This document shows positions 41,562 through 52,742 of a stretch of DNA of 64,000 nucleotides, piece by piece. The translations under genes and the position numbers were made by a program. This DNA comes from Mastigias papua (Eukaryota; Cnidaria; Scyphozoa; Rhizostomeae; Mastigiidae), in contig OZ025272.1 of the NCBI GenBank assembly GCA_964019165.1, positions 5,536,993 to 5,600,992 on the forward strand, read 5' to 3'. The notes under the pieces were generated by a model. That model searched no databases. It saw nothing but the letters and a program-made list of their open reading frames with translations, and was not told where the DNA came from. Numbering within the stretch: position 1 is the first letter of the stretch; each line of letters begins with the position of its first letter.

Positions 41562-42010
41562 TAATTGATGGTTTTTAAATCTATACATGGGCTAGCTCCT
41601 CAGTATATGAGTGATTTATTCACAAAAATGTCCCAGCTAAGCTCTTACAACCTTCGCAATATTGATCTCTGGCTGCCTCAGAAGAGATCTGCAAATGGCC
41701 TGAAATGCTCTTCTCACAGGGGAGCCAAAACATGGAACAGCCTACCTACCCAACTCAAGCAAGCGAAAAATATACGTGATTTTAAATCATATTTATAGAC
41801 TTTTCTGTTTCTTTTCCCTTTTGATATTGTATATTTTATTCTAGTTTTTTAAATCTAATTATGTAAGTAATGTAAGTAATATTTTATTCCTATATATCAA
41901 CATTAGTCTATTTTGTAAGTTTTTAAGTGGAGGGTCCCTTGAAAATCAGCAACGCTGAAGGGCAACCCTTCTTAAATATTTGAATTCAAATCAAATCAAT
42001 CAATCAATTT
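41562..42010 (+). mobile_element. LINE 3'-end fragment
   Basis: A short coding remnant (41565-41801) with 'FKSIHGLAPQYMSDLF' and 'CSSHRGAKTWNSLP', the conserved C-terminus of CR1/L2-like LINE ORF2, followed by a 3' UTR with GGGTCCCTTG and AATC-type tail repeats ending near 42005. Extreme 5' truncation; not functional. Confidence 0.7.
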
Positions 42011-42208
42011 AATTGAAGTTACTAAAAATTTGAATATATTAGTCCAAGCCGTGTATTATCTTGAACAAATTATTGAAAGCGGTTTTCACTGGAAACAAGC
42101 TATTGGTGTTCATACTGAAGTGAATTGAGGTCAATTGAGCATGCGCTATAAGAGAAACAGCCCTGGAAGCAACCATCAAAAAGTGGGACAGTTGGGAGCA
42201 TTAAGCAA

Positions 42209-43876
42209 ATGATGGAAGTAAGGCAAAGTGTAGTTTCTCTATCTTTATCAATTTTCTTCTGTTTCATCGGGGTTCCAGTTTGGTGGCAGACTACCAAAGT
42301 TTATCGGGAATCTTTACCTTACACTGAAATATCATCGCTGGCAACTTCGACGAACCATTTACTAAACGTTAAAGTACATTGGGATGTTTTCATTGACAGA
42401 GGAATAGTGCAAAGTAATTCCACGAGATTTACACCGTTTACAGATTCATTTAGATCATTAGTACAGGAAAAGTTTCCCCTAGTCGATATCAAAATAGTTT
42501 ATAAACAATGTAATCTTGAAAGGGCAATGTCAAATCTTTCTGACTCTAATATCAAGAGTAGCCAAGCACTAATTGACAGTATACACAATACCATAGCAGA
42601 CAGAATTAAGTGGATGACAGGAAAAAAGCATGAAGGTTATTTTCATCATAACATTGTTTTTGCAATAATGCCCCTTCAGATGCCGAACGTAATAGGAATG
42701 AATCGAACATTGCTGTTAGGAGCATCACATGTTATAGTCTTGCTAGAGAGCCTTGAACATGATGAGCTGAAAAAGGACATAGAATGGGCATTATCAATGA
42801 TGCAGGAGACCCTCTTCCCTGCTTTTGATGAGTACACTGGTGGCAGTAAAGGGCAACACAGTGCTGAAGGGGCCTCTTTGCATAGCTCCTCTGGTGTTGA
42901 CATCTCATTTACCCTTGCAAATGCAAATTCATTTAACTCCATAGTAGACTGGAATATTGAACATGCAATATGTGCTGAATTCATGCCTTTCCTGCAGAAC
43001 ATTTCAGACTTCGGACCATTCTCTATTACATCACAAATCTTGAATTTTGTTGATATTGGAATAGAGCCAAAAAAACTAAAGGGTGGTGGTTATTTTCATT
43101 CATTGAAAAAACTACCTCTACTCATTAACCCTCTAGAGTCACACCTCAATGAGTACACATCTAATAAGCCAATTCTTAATTTTGTTTTGTATATTCCACA
43201 AAGCACACATGCTCCATTGGTATTTAGACATAAAAAAATATCATATGTGTCATTTACAAGTCCAAGATGGGGAAGTGTTATCATCAAGAATTTGGTCGAA
43301 GACAGTATACTTAGCAATAGCACACATACCATAAAAGATTTCAAGGACAAAAAGTTAGAAGTTGACTCAGATATGAAGTTAATTTTATCACATTTCAGAG
43401 AATTAGTTGGACTTAAAAGAATCCCCACTGGAGGGGTATTCTTTGCTTCTCTTGACAAAGCTGCTGTGGCATCATGGGAAGTAGATTATTTGTTTCTCAA
43501 AGGAACAATAGACAATTTAAGGAAGTCAGCATCAAATTTAGTTTCATTGGCATCATTGCTTGGAAAAATTGCAAATATTGTTATTAGGAATGATATAAGA
43601 CTTCTTCTAGAACAAGCAGTGCAAAACATCACAAAATCAAAGTTGCTACTAAGTTATGGACAACTCAGGGATAGCTTTCTTGCTTCAAAATCTGCTGTTG
43701 TAAGCTCTGAGAGGGCTTTCTATGACCACTCATTGCTAGCACTTCTTTATTTTCCAGATGACCAGAAATATGCAATCTATCTTCCTCTGTTTTTTCCAAT
43801 TTTTATCCCCCTCCTCATGACATTTGTTGTTGCTGTCAGAACCATTTATGAACATCACCATGCTAAGATCTTTTAG
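42209..43876 (+). CDS. PIGS: GPI-anchor transamidase subunit PIG-S
   Basis: A 555-codon intact frame. The N-terminus has a membrane segment ('SLSLSIFFCFIGVPVWW') followed by 'TTKVYRESLPY', and the C-terminus has 'FPDDQKYAIYLPLFFPIFIPLLMTFVV', the second membrane anchor. The two-anchor layout with a large lumenal domain, and the length, match animal PIG-S. PIG-S is part of the ER transamidase that attaches GPI anchors to proteins. The gene has no intron, no obvious poly-A tail and no target duplication, so retrocopy origin is possible but unproven. Truncated LINEs flank it. It is the only clear host gene here. Confidence 0.9.
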   Translation: MMEVRQSVVSLSLSIFFCFIGVPVWWQTTKVYRESLPYTEISSLATSTNHLLNVKVHWDVFIDRGIVQSNSTRFTPFTDSFRSLVQEKFPLVDIKIVYKQCNLERAMSNLSDSNIKSSQALIDSIHNTIADRIKWMTGKKHEGYFHHNIVFAIMPLQMPNVIGMNRTLLLGASHVIVLLESLEHDELKKDIEWALSMMQETLFPAFDEYTGGSKGQHSAEGASLHSSSGVDISFTLANANSFNSIVDWNIEHAICAEFMPFLQNISDFGPFSITSQILNFVDIGIEPKKLKGGGYFHSLKKLPLLINPLESHLNEYTSNKPILNFVLYIPQSTHAPLVFRHKKISYVSFTSPRWGSVIIKNLVEDSILSNSTHTIKDFKDKKLEVDSDMKLILSHFRELVGLKRIPTGGVFFASLDKAAVASWEVDYLFLKGTIDNLRKSASNLVSLASLLGKIANIVIRNDIRLLLEQAVQNITKSKLLLSYGQLRDSFLASKSAVVSSERAFYDHSLLALLYFPDDQKYAIYLPLFFPIFIPLLMTFVVAVRTIYEHHHAKIF

Positions 43877-45319
43877 CTCATAACTTTATGTTTGTAGCTT
43901 TTTGGTATTACGGAATATATTTGTTTGATTTGTTTCTTTGTTTTGCAGTCTTCATTTGTATCTTTCAGAGCTAATGCCCAAATTGATTGATTATGGAGAT
44001 GTATTTTACTGTCCTTTGATTAGTACTAGAAGTGCACGTCTTAATCTACCATTCATATTCACATTATGTTATTTTCAATTGATTGTTTTAAAGTTCATAT
44101 CTGGTATCAAAAGTACTACAACTCCTTGCCTAAATAGTTGGAACAATTTGCTGATTTCTTGCATATTTTCTTGCCTCCCTTTGCCTCTCCCTCGTACATT
44201 ATTGTGTCGCTGTGATGCAAATGCAACTGTGGTATCTTACAAGTCATTTGTTTCATGGTGAATCATCGCCCTATCTATAATGCAAAACATTGTTTTTTGT
44301 GTGGGGTGGGGAGTTGGATACATTTAAGAGCTCTTGTACTAACTGTATCTTCCTTCTCAATAAATATACTGTAAGTTAATTGCAGAAGTATGTTGTGTTC
44401 CAAGCATATTTGACAAGGAATGTAGGTTTTGAATATTCCTCTAGTACTTGTTCTCCATCATGTAACAGTTACATGATCATAGCTACACTCACTAGTGCTC
44501 CTAATGAGAGTCACAGACAAGGCTTTAGGGAAGAACTTGATCGTCAAATTGAAATTTCTCTTATAAATCAAAATGTCCTAAAGCCTTTGGTAGAATTTAA
44601 TGAAGAATTGTTAATTTGAATGCAATTGTACTAAGTAGACATCTGCAATACAAAGGCTGCAGAGGCATCAAACTAGCTGGCAGCCTGGCTAATTCTGGCA
44701 GTGATGGCCAACAAATTGAATGTACCTCCTCAACAAGTGTAAGGTTAAATCATAAGTAATTCACATTTTAACGATGAGATTTATAACTCAGTTTATCAAA
44801 ATTACTTATATTTTTTCTAACAAGAGGCATTGAGCTCCAACAGGCATTTCACATTATTTGTAGTAAAGAAACCATGGGAATTTAATGATTATCTATTTTC
44901 ATTGTAGTTTATGGACCAGTTATAAATAGTTTTTTAGTGGCAGTGCTACAAGTTTGGATGTATTTAGTGACTTATGTGGACCCCTCATTGCTCAGATCTG
45001 ACACCAGAGGATTTTTTCATGTTTACCCTCTAGAAATGCTAAAAAGTTATCTGTCAGACTTGTAGGTATGTGCACTGCGTATGAGCAATTATTCTCTAAA
45101 GCTTTTCATAGGTTTGACTTGCCAGGTATATAGTGTGTATGTATATATTGATAGAGCTGCCCTGGCCAGGGGGAGGCGAATGGCCCACTGTTGAGATTTT
45201 TGTCAGATTTGTCATAATGTCTAGCTCGATACTAAATCATGATTACAAATGATTTGAAGGAAAGTTTACCACTTTCACCCTCCTAAAACTGGAGGCCTAC
45301 AACACCTCTGGTATCTGAA
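43877..45319. other. Intergenic downstream of PIG-S
   Basis: AT-rich DNA without a convincing gene. Two short frames (43938-44261 and 44380-44619) lack recognisable domains and look fortuitous. Part of it may be PIG-S 3' UTR. Confidence 0.4.
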
Positions 45320-46830
45320 TATTTTAGCAACATAACGGACTCGTTAGATATTGCACCTAGCTTTAAGGAGGATCGTGAGATTATGATAGTTGAACTAACG
45401 GTCGATCAGATGGTAGAGAATGCAGTTGAGAAATATATAAACCACCCTTCTATCAGGAGAATTAGGGATAATTGTGACCTGGCACATTCCAAATTTGAGT
45501 TCACTCAGTTTTACCAAATGAAGCTGGGAAACAAATAGACGCCCTTAATACTAATAGTGCAAATACAGTAGTGGCAAACTACCTACCGATAAACTCAAGA
45601 AAGTAGTGCATCAACGCTGCTATCTATGATTCTAAATTTCCAAAGGAACTGAAGTGTGCTGATGTGTCACTCGGTTTTAAGAGAGGTGTAACCACTATAA
45701 AAGTGAATTAGCTACCTAACGAGTCAGGAACAGAGTGTAAAAATTGGGTGTTATAGAAGTTCCCAGAGTAACGTTAAGAAAGACATCCCCCAAGGCTCCG
45801 TTCTTGGGCCTTTACTATTCAATATCTTCTTAAATGATTTATTTTATATGGAATTAAATCCAGCAATTTATAATTTTGCTGACAATAACACCGTATATTC
45901 ATGTGGCACTAGTATAAGCGAAATTACGATAAGTTTAGGAAACGAACTAAATTGGCTCTATGCTAATGGTAGGGTGGCAAACCCTGGTAAGTTCCAATTG
46001 GTGGTCCTGGAACTAAATGAAAAGCACAAGTTATGTTTGAATATCGTGGATGTAAAAATATCTTCCACTGAAAATTTTAAGCTTCTTGGAATTGAAATTG
46101 ACAATCAGCGTCTATTCAATAAGCATGTAAAAGCACTATGCGATAAGACAGATAGAAAAGTAAGTGCTTTTAGGAGGTAAATATTTATCTCTCAAGAGAA
46201 CAGGCAATGAATCTGCGTAAGACAGTAATTTTCTCAAGCTTTAACTATTGCCCATTAGTATGGATGTTCTGTGGCAAAAACGCCAACCATAAAACAAACC
46301 GTACTCATAAGCGTGCTTTAAGGATGCTGCACAATGATTATGACTCTTCCCTTAATATAATTTTGAAGATAAGTGACACTGTAACATTCATATAAAAATC
46401 TCCAAAAATGGATGCTAAAAATCTATAAGTCAATGAACCATCTAAATCCATCTTACATCTGGCAACTGCATGAAAGGAAGGAGATTCAGTATGATCTCAG
46501 AACTAAGCATCTGTTTAAATTGCCGATTACGAAGACGATATAATTTGGTATGGAGTCGCGCTCATTCAGAGGAGCTTATTGCGGAACAATCTTAAAGATG
46601 AAATAAAGGAGCTAGCAACAGTTGCAAGCTTTAAAATAAAGATCAAAGCATGAATTGGGTGAAAGATGTAATTGCAGAATTTGTAAATAACTTATCCACT
46701 TCATTATGTAGCCTGTATATTATTTTTTCTTAGATGATTGTAAATTATATTGTAAATAGTTGGTATTAATTAGCTTGTTTCTTGTAACTATGTAACACCA
46801 ACTTTAAATAATGCTTATGAAATGAAATGA
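45320..46830 (+). mobile_element. Degraded LINE copy
   Basis: About 45330-45530 shows a pre-RT segment ('SLDIAPSFKED', 'VEKYINHPSIRRIRDN'). After an internal deletion, 'DIPQGSVLGPLLFNIFLNDL' (about 45785) and the 'FADNNTVYS' catalytic-box remnant follow, then the C-terminal 'NRTHKRALRML' region (46207-46395). Multiple stops and frameshifts. Same family as the minus-strand copy at 39990-41040. Confidence 0.72.
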
Positions 46831-47649
46831 AATAGTTACTCATAACCTAAACTGAATATGGAGAGCATTTATTTTCTCCCATTTCAATGCCTGTCCCTTG
46901 GTTTGGATGTACTAAAAGGTAGAGTCTTTTAAAAAAGTTACAAATATAGAGTTACAATTCTAAGAGCTTACACCACGAGCTTTCCTGAGATATAGATCGA
47001 AAATCAACGAGTATTTGATGTTAACTACGACTTCAGCTATGATTATGATCATGATGCATTATTTGCATGGCGGCAAATATTCGATTAAAGTATAAGATGA
47101 TGATTTTACGGCTGTCAGGGTACCAAACGCTGACAAGTGTTTTTGCACTAGGGGTCATTCATTTAGTACGTACGCACGAAGGGGGGAGGGGGGGGGTCAA
47201 GCAAATGCGTACGAATGCGTACAAGGGGGGGGGAGGGAGGGTTGACACATGAACTACGTACGCAAAGCAAAAACTTATCAGCTTTTTACATACATCCTGC
47301 AATATTTTCATTTGCAAAGGTCCCTTAACAGACATTTAATTAATGTAGTACGTATTCAGTTGAGATTATTTCTAGCACAGGGGTGCTAATCATACGGCCC
47401 GCAGGCGGAATCCGTCAATGTGGCCCCCTAGGAATTTTGAGTAAACTGAAACCCAGCGATATTGTTCCCATTGCTATAGCGGCATTTACTAGTGGCATTT
47501 ACAAGGCTCAATACCCAGTTTTTCGTCGTTATCTAGCATGCCAGATAGGAAACATGCGATGACTTATGTATATTTGAAAGCCCCTATTACCAAGCCCTCT
47601 CGGGTTCCGTCAACCTACCCGGTCATTGTGGCGCCATGTTATACCCTAT
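46831..47649. other. Intergenic with DNA-transposon end remnants
   Basis: GGGGTCATTCATTTAGTACG at about 47152 with a following G-rich tract looks like one end of a non-autonomous DNA element; no matching partner end was found. CAGGGGTGCTAATCATACGG at about 47378, followed by GGCCCGC-rich DNA, resembles the end of a hAT element. Both calls are weak. Confidence 0.3.
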
Positions 47650-48095
47650 TGTAAAACCACTCCAGTTTTACAGGTAATAAAGATGTATAAATAACAATTA
47701 ATAAACTAAAGAGGTACAACAAAATGACAAATTAAAGCAAGTACATGTAGTTATTATTGTTCCAAGTTCATCCTACTTTAATGTCTTCAATCAGCAACGG
47801 CAACGGCAACTTACACGACTGTACTCAAACTCACGACGACTTTAACTTACAGACACACAGCACACCCACATTTATATTCAACGTGTTACACAAGACAAAG
47901 TGATGACAGCAAGCAATGAGACAATACACCAAGAATAGACAAAACGCAATAGTTACTCACATGGATGGGACAATGGGACAATGACGAGGCATGACGTAAA
48001 CACTAAATGTGGACATATTACAAAAGGGAACTAATATGAACACATGAAGCACACATTACGAAATCAAAGTAAAGTACAGAACTAGTACTCTAACA
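47650..48095 (-). repeat. 3' LTR of the deleted retrotransposon
   Basis: TGTAAAACC... to ...CTCTAACA on the plus strand (TG...CA on both strands), repeated with few changes from 49113 to about 49453. Confidence 0.78.
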
Positions 48096-48738
48096 TTACT
48101 CCCTCCTTCAAAAACAAGCCTCCTGGCTTGAATTATCATAAGAGAGCAATGCTTAACAAAATTTACAAACAAAAGACAGCATAAAACAACGTATAAACAG
48201 TTTCTACGAATAATTTACGTTACATCGCGAGATCCTACAATATCCGACACGATATGCCTGCTGTTGTACATTGATAAGTGGTCAGCATTATCAAAAGAGC
48301 GTCTCCTCGGCCATTGGACACCATAGTTCATAATCGGTGATCCCTTTTCTAATGTAACGAATTGAGTTTGATGTTGAGTCGTGTTGCGTTGTATTTCATG
48401 TAACTTGAATCATCATGTTACGTGTTTCAGTGTTACGTTCATGTGGAGTCCTGTTGTGCGTAGTAAACACCCTTTCCGGGCAATATATTCCCTTGTCAAC
48501 GTGTATTGTGATCGTGACATATCGTGTGTTGTGATCTTGACGTACCGTGTATTGATTGGCGTTCAGTTGATGTCATATGTAATGAGTGTTTAATTCACAT
48601 TGATCAGTCTTTCAGTTACAACTATATAATACACAGCAAAGCGCAGTTTTACTTGTGTTACTTCTACTTAGGCCTAGGCCTATGGCCTAGGCATAAGATT
48701 TTAGTAAATACTGGCCACCAGCAAAGAACCCAAGAACG

Positions 48739-49112
48739 CTACACTAACCATTCCACCTGGTCCTTCTCATCAGTCACAACACCTTCTGTGGTGGTTGGAA
48801 AATCTTCTGTTGGGAAGGGTTTTGTCCTTGAGAGCTCCAGTTCAACAGTTATCCCTTGGAGCTCTTTTAACAAATTATCCAAATCCCTTCCGAGCGCTTG
48901 CACATCCACAAAATCACACTTAGGGGCTTGCTCTGGCTGCGATGCTTTCAAAACTGCAGCGTGGGGACAGGAATACCACCTGTCCCAACAATACTTTCCT
49001 ACATGGCCGACACTTAAGCAACAATAACAGATGGGGCGCCCATCCTCGCATTTGTAAACGTTCGTGCGATTGGCAAACGGACTCCTCATTCGATTCCGGG
49101 TCACGGCACCAA
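48739..49112 (-). pseudogene. gag remnant with CCHC zinc knuckle
   Basis: The frame contains 'CYCCLSVGHVGKYC', a CCHC zinc knuckle (C-x2-C-x4-H-x4-C), and an acidic C-terminus. Translation begins directly behind the primer-binding site without the usual gag capsid region, so the upstream gag was deleted. The frame extends into the LTR (to 49185) only by chance. No protease or RT follows to the left. Confidence 0.55.
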
Positions 49113-49453
49113 TGTAAAACCACTCCAGTTTTACAGGTAATAAAGATATATAAATAACAATTAATAAAATAAAGAGGTACAACAAAATGACAAATTAAAG
49201 CAAGTACATATAGTTATTAGTGGTCCAAGTTCATCCTTCTTTAATGTCTTCAATCAGCAACGGCAACAGCAACTTACACGACTGTACTCAAACTCACGAC
49301 GACTTTAACTTACAGACACACAGCACACCCACATTTATATTCAACGTGTTACACAAGACAAAGTGATGACAGCAGGCAATGAGACAATACACCAAGAATA
49401 GACAGAACGCAATAGTTACTCACATGGGATGGGACAATGACGAGGCATGACGT
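49113..49453 (-). repeat. 5' LTR of the deleted retrotransposon, partial match
   Basis: Direct repeat of 47650-47990 with high identity up to GACGAGGCATGACGTAA. Beyond that, only scattered matches such as GGGACATATTAC remain before the GAGACACATA repeat array. Confidence 0.72.
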
Positions 49454-49479
49454 AATATATAATGTACTGTGACACAATT

Positions 49480-49700
49480 GGGACATATTACTAGGACACA
49501 CATGGGACACACATTGAGACATAAAGTGGGACACATATTTGAGACACATATTTGAGACACATATTTAAGACACATATTTGAGACACATAATTGAGACACA
49601 TATTTGAGACACATAATTGAGACACATAATTGAGACATATAATTGAGATTGATAATTGAGACATATAATTGAGACACATAATTGAGACACAGAATAGAGT
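49480..49700. repeat. Short tandem repeat of GAGACACATA-type units
   Basis: About 15 units of 14-15 bp built on GAGACACATA followed by ATTT or ATTG. Minus-strand frames here (repeats such as 'VSNMCLKYVSQ') are products of the repeat. It appears to have expanded from a GGACATATTAC segment of the retrotransposon LTR. Confidence 0.8.
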
Positions 49701-49709
49701 ATAATAGAC

Positions 49710-50466
49710 TAGTATAAATTGAATGGTTTAAGAGAATGTGGTTATTGAATGATTGGTGAGTATTGAATGTTAATGAGAGAATGGTATAAATGAAATAGAT
49801 ATTAGAATAGTGTTATAAAATGATTATAAGAATTGGTGTTATAAAATAATTATATTAAATGGAGTTAAAAAATAGATATAAGAAATAAAGTTATAATATA
49901 GATATTTGAAATGAAGTTATAAAATGGATATAAGAAAATAAATATAAGAAAAATGGATTTATAATATTGATATAAATGAATGAATTAAAAAGGAGTGGAA
50001 TAAATAAACTAGAATAAAATATTGATAAAAATGTATTGGTAATAATTTTGAAAAATGGTTAAAAATACAATGAAAAATATTAATAGAAATTTTTAAAAAA
50101 TCTCTCCTTGTATAATCAACTCTGTTATTTATTGAACATAATTTATGGAACATATTTTATGGATTATTACTAATAAACCATTTAATGGTAATATTAATTC
50201 TCCTTATTAAATTTGGGGTTACTAAAGGGGTTTATTATTTTGCATCAATTTTAATTTGAAACTCGTTTTACATATTATTTATGGTATTTTACCTTATTCT
50301 CAATGAATAGTTTTATCATTTTGGACCATTTTCGTGCATTTTTGTTTCGCTTGTGTATATTCGCTAATTATGTGGGGTGGTGTATCACTTGGTGTATCGC
50401 TGTTGTGGTAATATAATATTTGTGTTTTAATTTTTACATATAAAAATATAATTATATATATAAAAG
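49710..50466. other. AT-rich region, probable left end of P2
   Basis: From about 49740 to 50060 degenerate ~30-bp units such as TATAAGAAATAAAGTTATAA recur. From about 50100 the sequence is AT-rich without tandem order, up to the first P2 gene. The left TIR of P2 should lie here, but its partner is outside the window, so the boundary cannot be fixed. Confidence 0.4.
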
Positions 50467-51336
50467 ATGTTTCCTTTTCAATGTTCAAAATTAAGATTCG
50501 ATGGAAAATGTATTTCAAGAAATGATTATGCTGATTGTTGTAAAAAAAAGAATGCTCATTGTGCAATTGTGAATGGACATTTAGAATGTTTAAAATATTA
50601 ACATAAATATAAATCAGGTGATTATTATTGTGATCTGGCAGCTGAATATGGTCAAAAAGAATGTTTAAAATTTGCTCATGAAAATGGATATCCTTGGAGT
50701 GTCGATACTTGTTTTTTAGCTGCTGAAAACGGTGAAATTGAATGTTTAAAATATGCTCATGAAAATGGTTGTCCATGGAATGAAGATACTTGTACGAATG
50801 CAGCTAGATTTGGTAATTTAGAATGTTTAAAATATGTTCATGAGAATGGTTGTCCATGGAATGAAGATACAACTGCCTTTGCTGCTAAACATGGTCATTT
50901 AGAATGTTTAAAATATGCTCACGAAAATGGTTGTCCGTGGCATTATTTTACTTGTGCAATTGCTGCTTATAATGGTAATTTAGAATGTTTAAAATATGCA
51001 CATGAAAACGGTTGTGAATGGGATAAATATACTTGTGCTAATGCTGCTGAAAATGGTGAATTAGAATGTTTAAAATATGCTCATGAAAATGGATGCCCAT
51101 GGGATGAATTAACTTGTGTAAGTGCTGCTAAATTTGGTAAATTAGAATGTTTAAAATATGCTCATGAAAATGGATGTCCATGGGGTAATGGAACTTGTAG
51201 AATAGCCGCACAAAATGGTTATTTACAATGTTTGAGATATGCTCATGATAACGGCTGTCCATGGAATGTAGATGTATTTGATGAAGCTGAAGAAAATGGT
51301 AATGTTGATTGCATGGAATATTATATTGAGAATTAA
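50467..51336 (+). pseudogene. Ankyrin-like repeat protein of P2, giant-virus type (one stop)
   Basis: 290 codons from the ATG at 50467 with one in-frame TAA at 50599-50601. After a cysteine-rich start, eight or so repeats of about 33 residues follow with the core 'NGHLECLKYAHENGCPW'. This repeat style is familiar from ankyrin-like proteins of giant viruses and some protists and differs from the 'VAKWLYQ' repeats of P1. Repeats are homogeneous, indicating tandem expansion. The stop falls where neighbouring repeats have tyrosine/alanine, so it is a point change. Probably a host-interaction adaptor. Confidence 0.7.
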
Positions 51337-51358
51337 TCTAATATAAAATATATAAAAA

Positions 51359-51997
51359 ATGAAGATACCAAATTTAGATATGAAAAAAAAAAATGATAAT
51401 GATTCATATATTTTAAAATGGCCATTTAGAATGATTATTGTTGGTGATAGTAGTCGGGGCAAGACAAATTTGGTTATGTATATGATTTTGAGTGCAAAGT
51501 TTTTTAAACCAGATGTTATTTATTATTATGGCCGAAATATTGAACAGGATAAAATAAAATATATTAAAAGTATCAGTGATAAATTAAAATCACAAATTGG
51601 ATATGATTTTATGTTATTAGAAAATGATGTAAACAAGATCCCATACGCTGATTGTTATGATAATGATTCTAAAAAGTTGGTTATTTTTGATGATTTAATG
51701 AGTGTTTCAAAAAATGTCTTAAAACGAATTGTCGATCATTATATCTTTGGTAGACAGAAAAATATTAGTTCTATATTTTTAGCTCAATCATATATAGATA
51801 TTGATCAAACAATACGTTTAAATTCTAATTATATGGTTATTTATGAACCAACAACACGGAGATGTAAGAATATGATATTGATTGAAAATAACATTGAAAA
51901 TAAAGAATTGTTTAAAAAAATCAATGGTAAATATGATTTCCTTTTTATCGATAAGATTAATGATAAATATTATAAAAATTTTGATGAAGAAATATAA
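51359..51997 (+). CDS. FtsK/HerA-type genome-packaging ATPase of P2
   Basis: 212 residues, intact. P-loop 'VGDSSRGKTNLV' (about residues 27-38), Walker B 'KLVIFDDLM' (about 104-112), and a 'FLAQSYIDID' sensor region. Matches the A32-like packaging ATPases of Polintons and large DNA viruses, which translocate DNA into capsids. It begins 22 nt after a TCTA. Unlike the P1 copy, the threonine after the P-loop lysine is present, so the enzyme looks functional. Confidence 0.9.
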   Translation: MKIPNLDMKKKNDNDSYILKWPFRMIIVGDSSRGKTNLVMYMILSAKFFKPDVIYYYGRNIEQDKIKYIKSISDKLKSQIGYDFMLLENDVNKIPYADCYDNDSKKLVIFDDLMSVSKNVLKRIVDHYIFGRQKNISSIFLAQSYIDIDQTIRLNSNYMVIYEPTTRRCKNMILIENNIENKELFKKINGKYDFLFIDKINDKYYKNFDEEI

Positions 51998-52008
51998 TTA
52001 TATATATA

Positions 52009-52164
52009 ATGAGTGATTATATTTATTGTGTAAAATGCAGAAAAAAAACACCTTCAATTAAAGACACTGAAAAAAAAGTAATTACAAAAAATAAAAAACA
52101 CGGTATTGAATCGAGATGTAGTATTTGTAACAGCAAAAAATTCACATTTATTAAAAAAATATAA
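52009..52164 (+). CDS. Small zinc-ribbon protein of P2 (51 aa)
   Basis: A 51-residue protein starting 'MSDYIYCVKCRKKTPS' and ending with a second cysteine pair ('CSICNSKKF'). The CxxC...CxxC pattern matches a short zinc-ribbon family common in Polintons (DUF5679-like, from memory). It sits 11 bp after the ATPase. The next gene starts with a related zinc ribbon, so this looks like a duplication of that domain. In P1 only the fused version exists. Confidence 0.7.
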   Translation: MSDYIYCVKCRKKTPSIKDTEKKVITKNKKHGIESRCSICNSKKFTFIKKI

Positions 52165-52174
52165 GATATAATAT

Positions 52175-52717
52175 ATGCAGATTTACTGTTTAAAATGTAA
52201 AATGAAAACTGATACTGATAATATAGAACAAATTACCAGAAATAATAGACAGTGTGTTGTTGGAAATTGCAATATATGTAATACTAGAAAAAACATGTTT
52301 GTAAAAAATGGTACAGGTATTTTAGATATTCATAAAATCATCGGAAAATTACCCATACGACCATCAAAGGGTTTTGTAGTGCCTGGATATCGTTATTTAG
52401 GCCCATATAATCCATTAGATAAACAAGTGTATTATGATAAAGATAATGGGGAAATATATAAAATTAATAAAAATGAAACTCCAGTGAATGAGTTAGACGA
52501 AATTGCAATGCATCATGATATTTGTTATTCTGTAAATCCCAAAAATAAACACATGTGTGATAAAAATATGATTGAAAATATTGATGGTATGGAAAATAAG
52601 AATTTAATGGCCAAGATTACAAGGGGTATAATTAATACGAAGGAAAAACTTGGTTTAGGACAAGGGGGTTTAGGTATAGGGGTCAAAAAAAAACGACACA
52701 AAGATAGACATAAATGA
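52175..52717 (+). CDS. Zinc-ribbon plus phospholipase-A2-like protein of P2
   Basis: 180 residues, intact. N-terminal zinc ribbon ('YCLKCKMKT', 'CNICNTRK'), then 'GKLPIRPSKGFVVPGYRYL' and the PLA2-like active site 'LDEIAMHHDICYS' (about residue 113), ending in a basic glycine-rich tail. The His-Asp motif resembles the PLA2 domain of parvovirus VP1. Such domains open endosomal membranes during virus entry; the role here is inferred. The 3' end overlaps, in another frame, the open reading of the integrase N-terminus. The P1 homolog is split by a solo LTR. Confidence 0.82.
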   Translation: MQIYCLKCKMKTDTDNIEQITRNNRQCVVGNCNICNTRKNMFVKNGTGILDIHKIIGKLPIRPSKGFVVPGYRYLGPYNPLDKQVYYDKDNGEIYKINKNETPVNELDEIAMHHDICYSVNPKNKHMCDKNMIENIDGMENKNLMAKITRGIINTKEKLGLGQGGLGIGVKKKRHKDRHK

Positions 52718-52742
52718 TGATCGAAAACAATACGCAAATGAG

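Larger units (their letters stand above)
47650..49710 (-). mobile_element. Internally deleted LTR retrotransposon (possibly BEL/Pao-like)
   Basis: A leftward element with 3' LTR 47650-48095 (446 bp) and 5' LTR starting at 49113. A primer-binding site TTGGTGCCGTGACCCGG directly follows the 5' LTR (about 49112-49095), and a purine tract GAAGGAGGGAG precedes the 3' LTR (about 48100-48110). The interior is only about 1 kb with a gag zinc-knuckle fragment and no pol. The 5' LTR diverges after about 49453, where it runs into a minisatellite, so its outer end is unclear. The LTR start TGTAAAA...TTTTACA resembles that of the solo LTRs. Confidence 0.7.

Noticed and set aside
44380..44619. A 79-codon frame downstream of PIG-S
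   Set aside because: No domain, no upstream signals and no paralog in the window; likely chance.
47378..47440. hAT transposon at the CAGGGGTG-type end
   Set aside because: Only one end-like motif is visible, with no partner end, duplication or transposase. Left as a weak remark in the intergenic entry.
49349..49679. Minus-strand frames rich in 'VSNMCLKYVSQ'-type repeats
   Set aside because: They are products of the GAGACACATA tandem repeat.
49710..50466. A defined left TIR and target duplication for P2
   Set aside because: Only one end is in the window, so no inverted partner can be matched; any boundary would be a guess.
50300..50776. A 158-codon minus-strand frame
   Set aside because: It is antisense to the P2 ankyrin-like gene, whose repeats explain the open frame.
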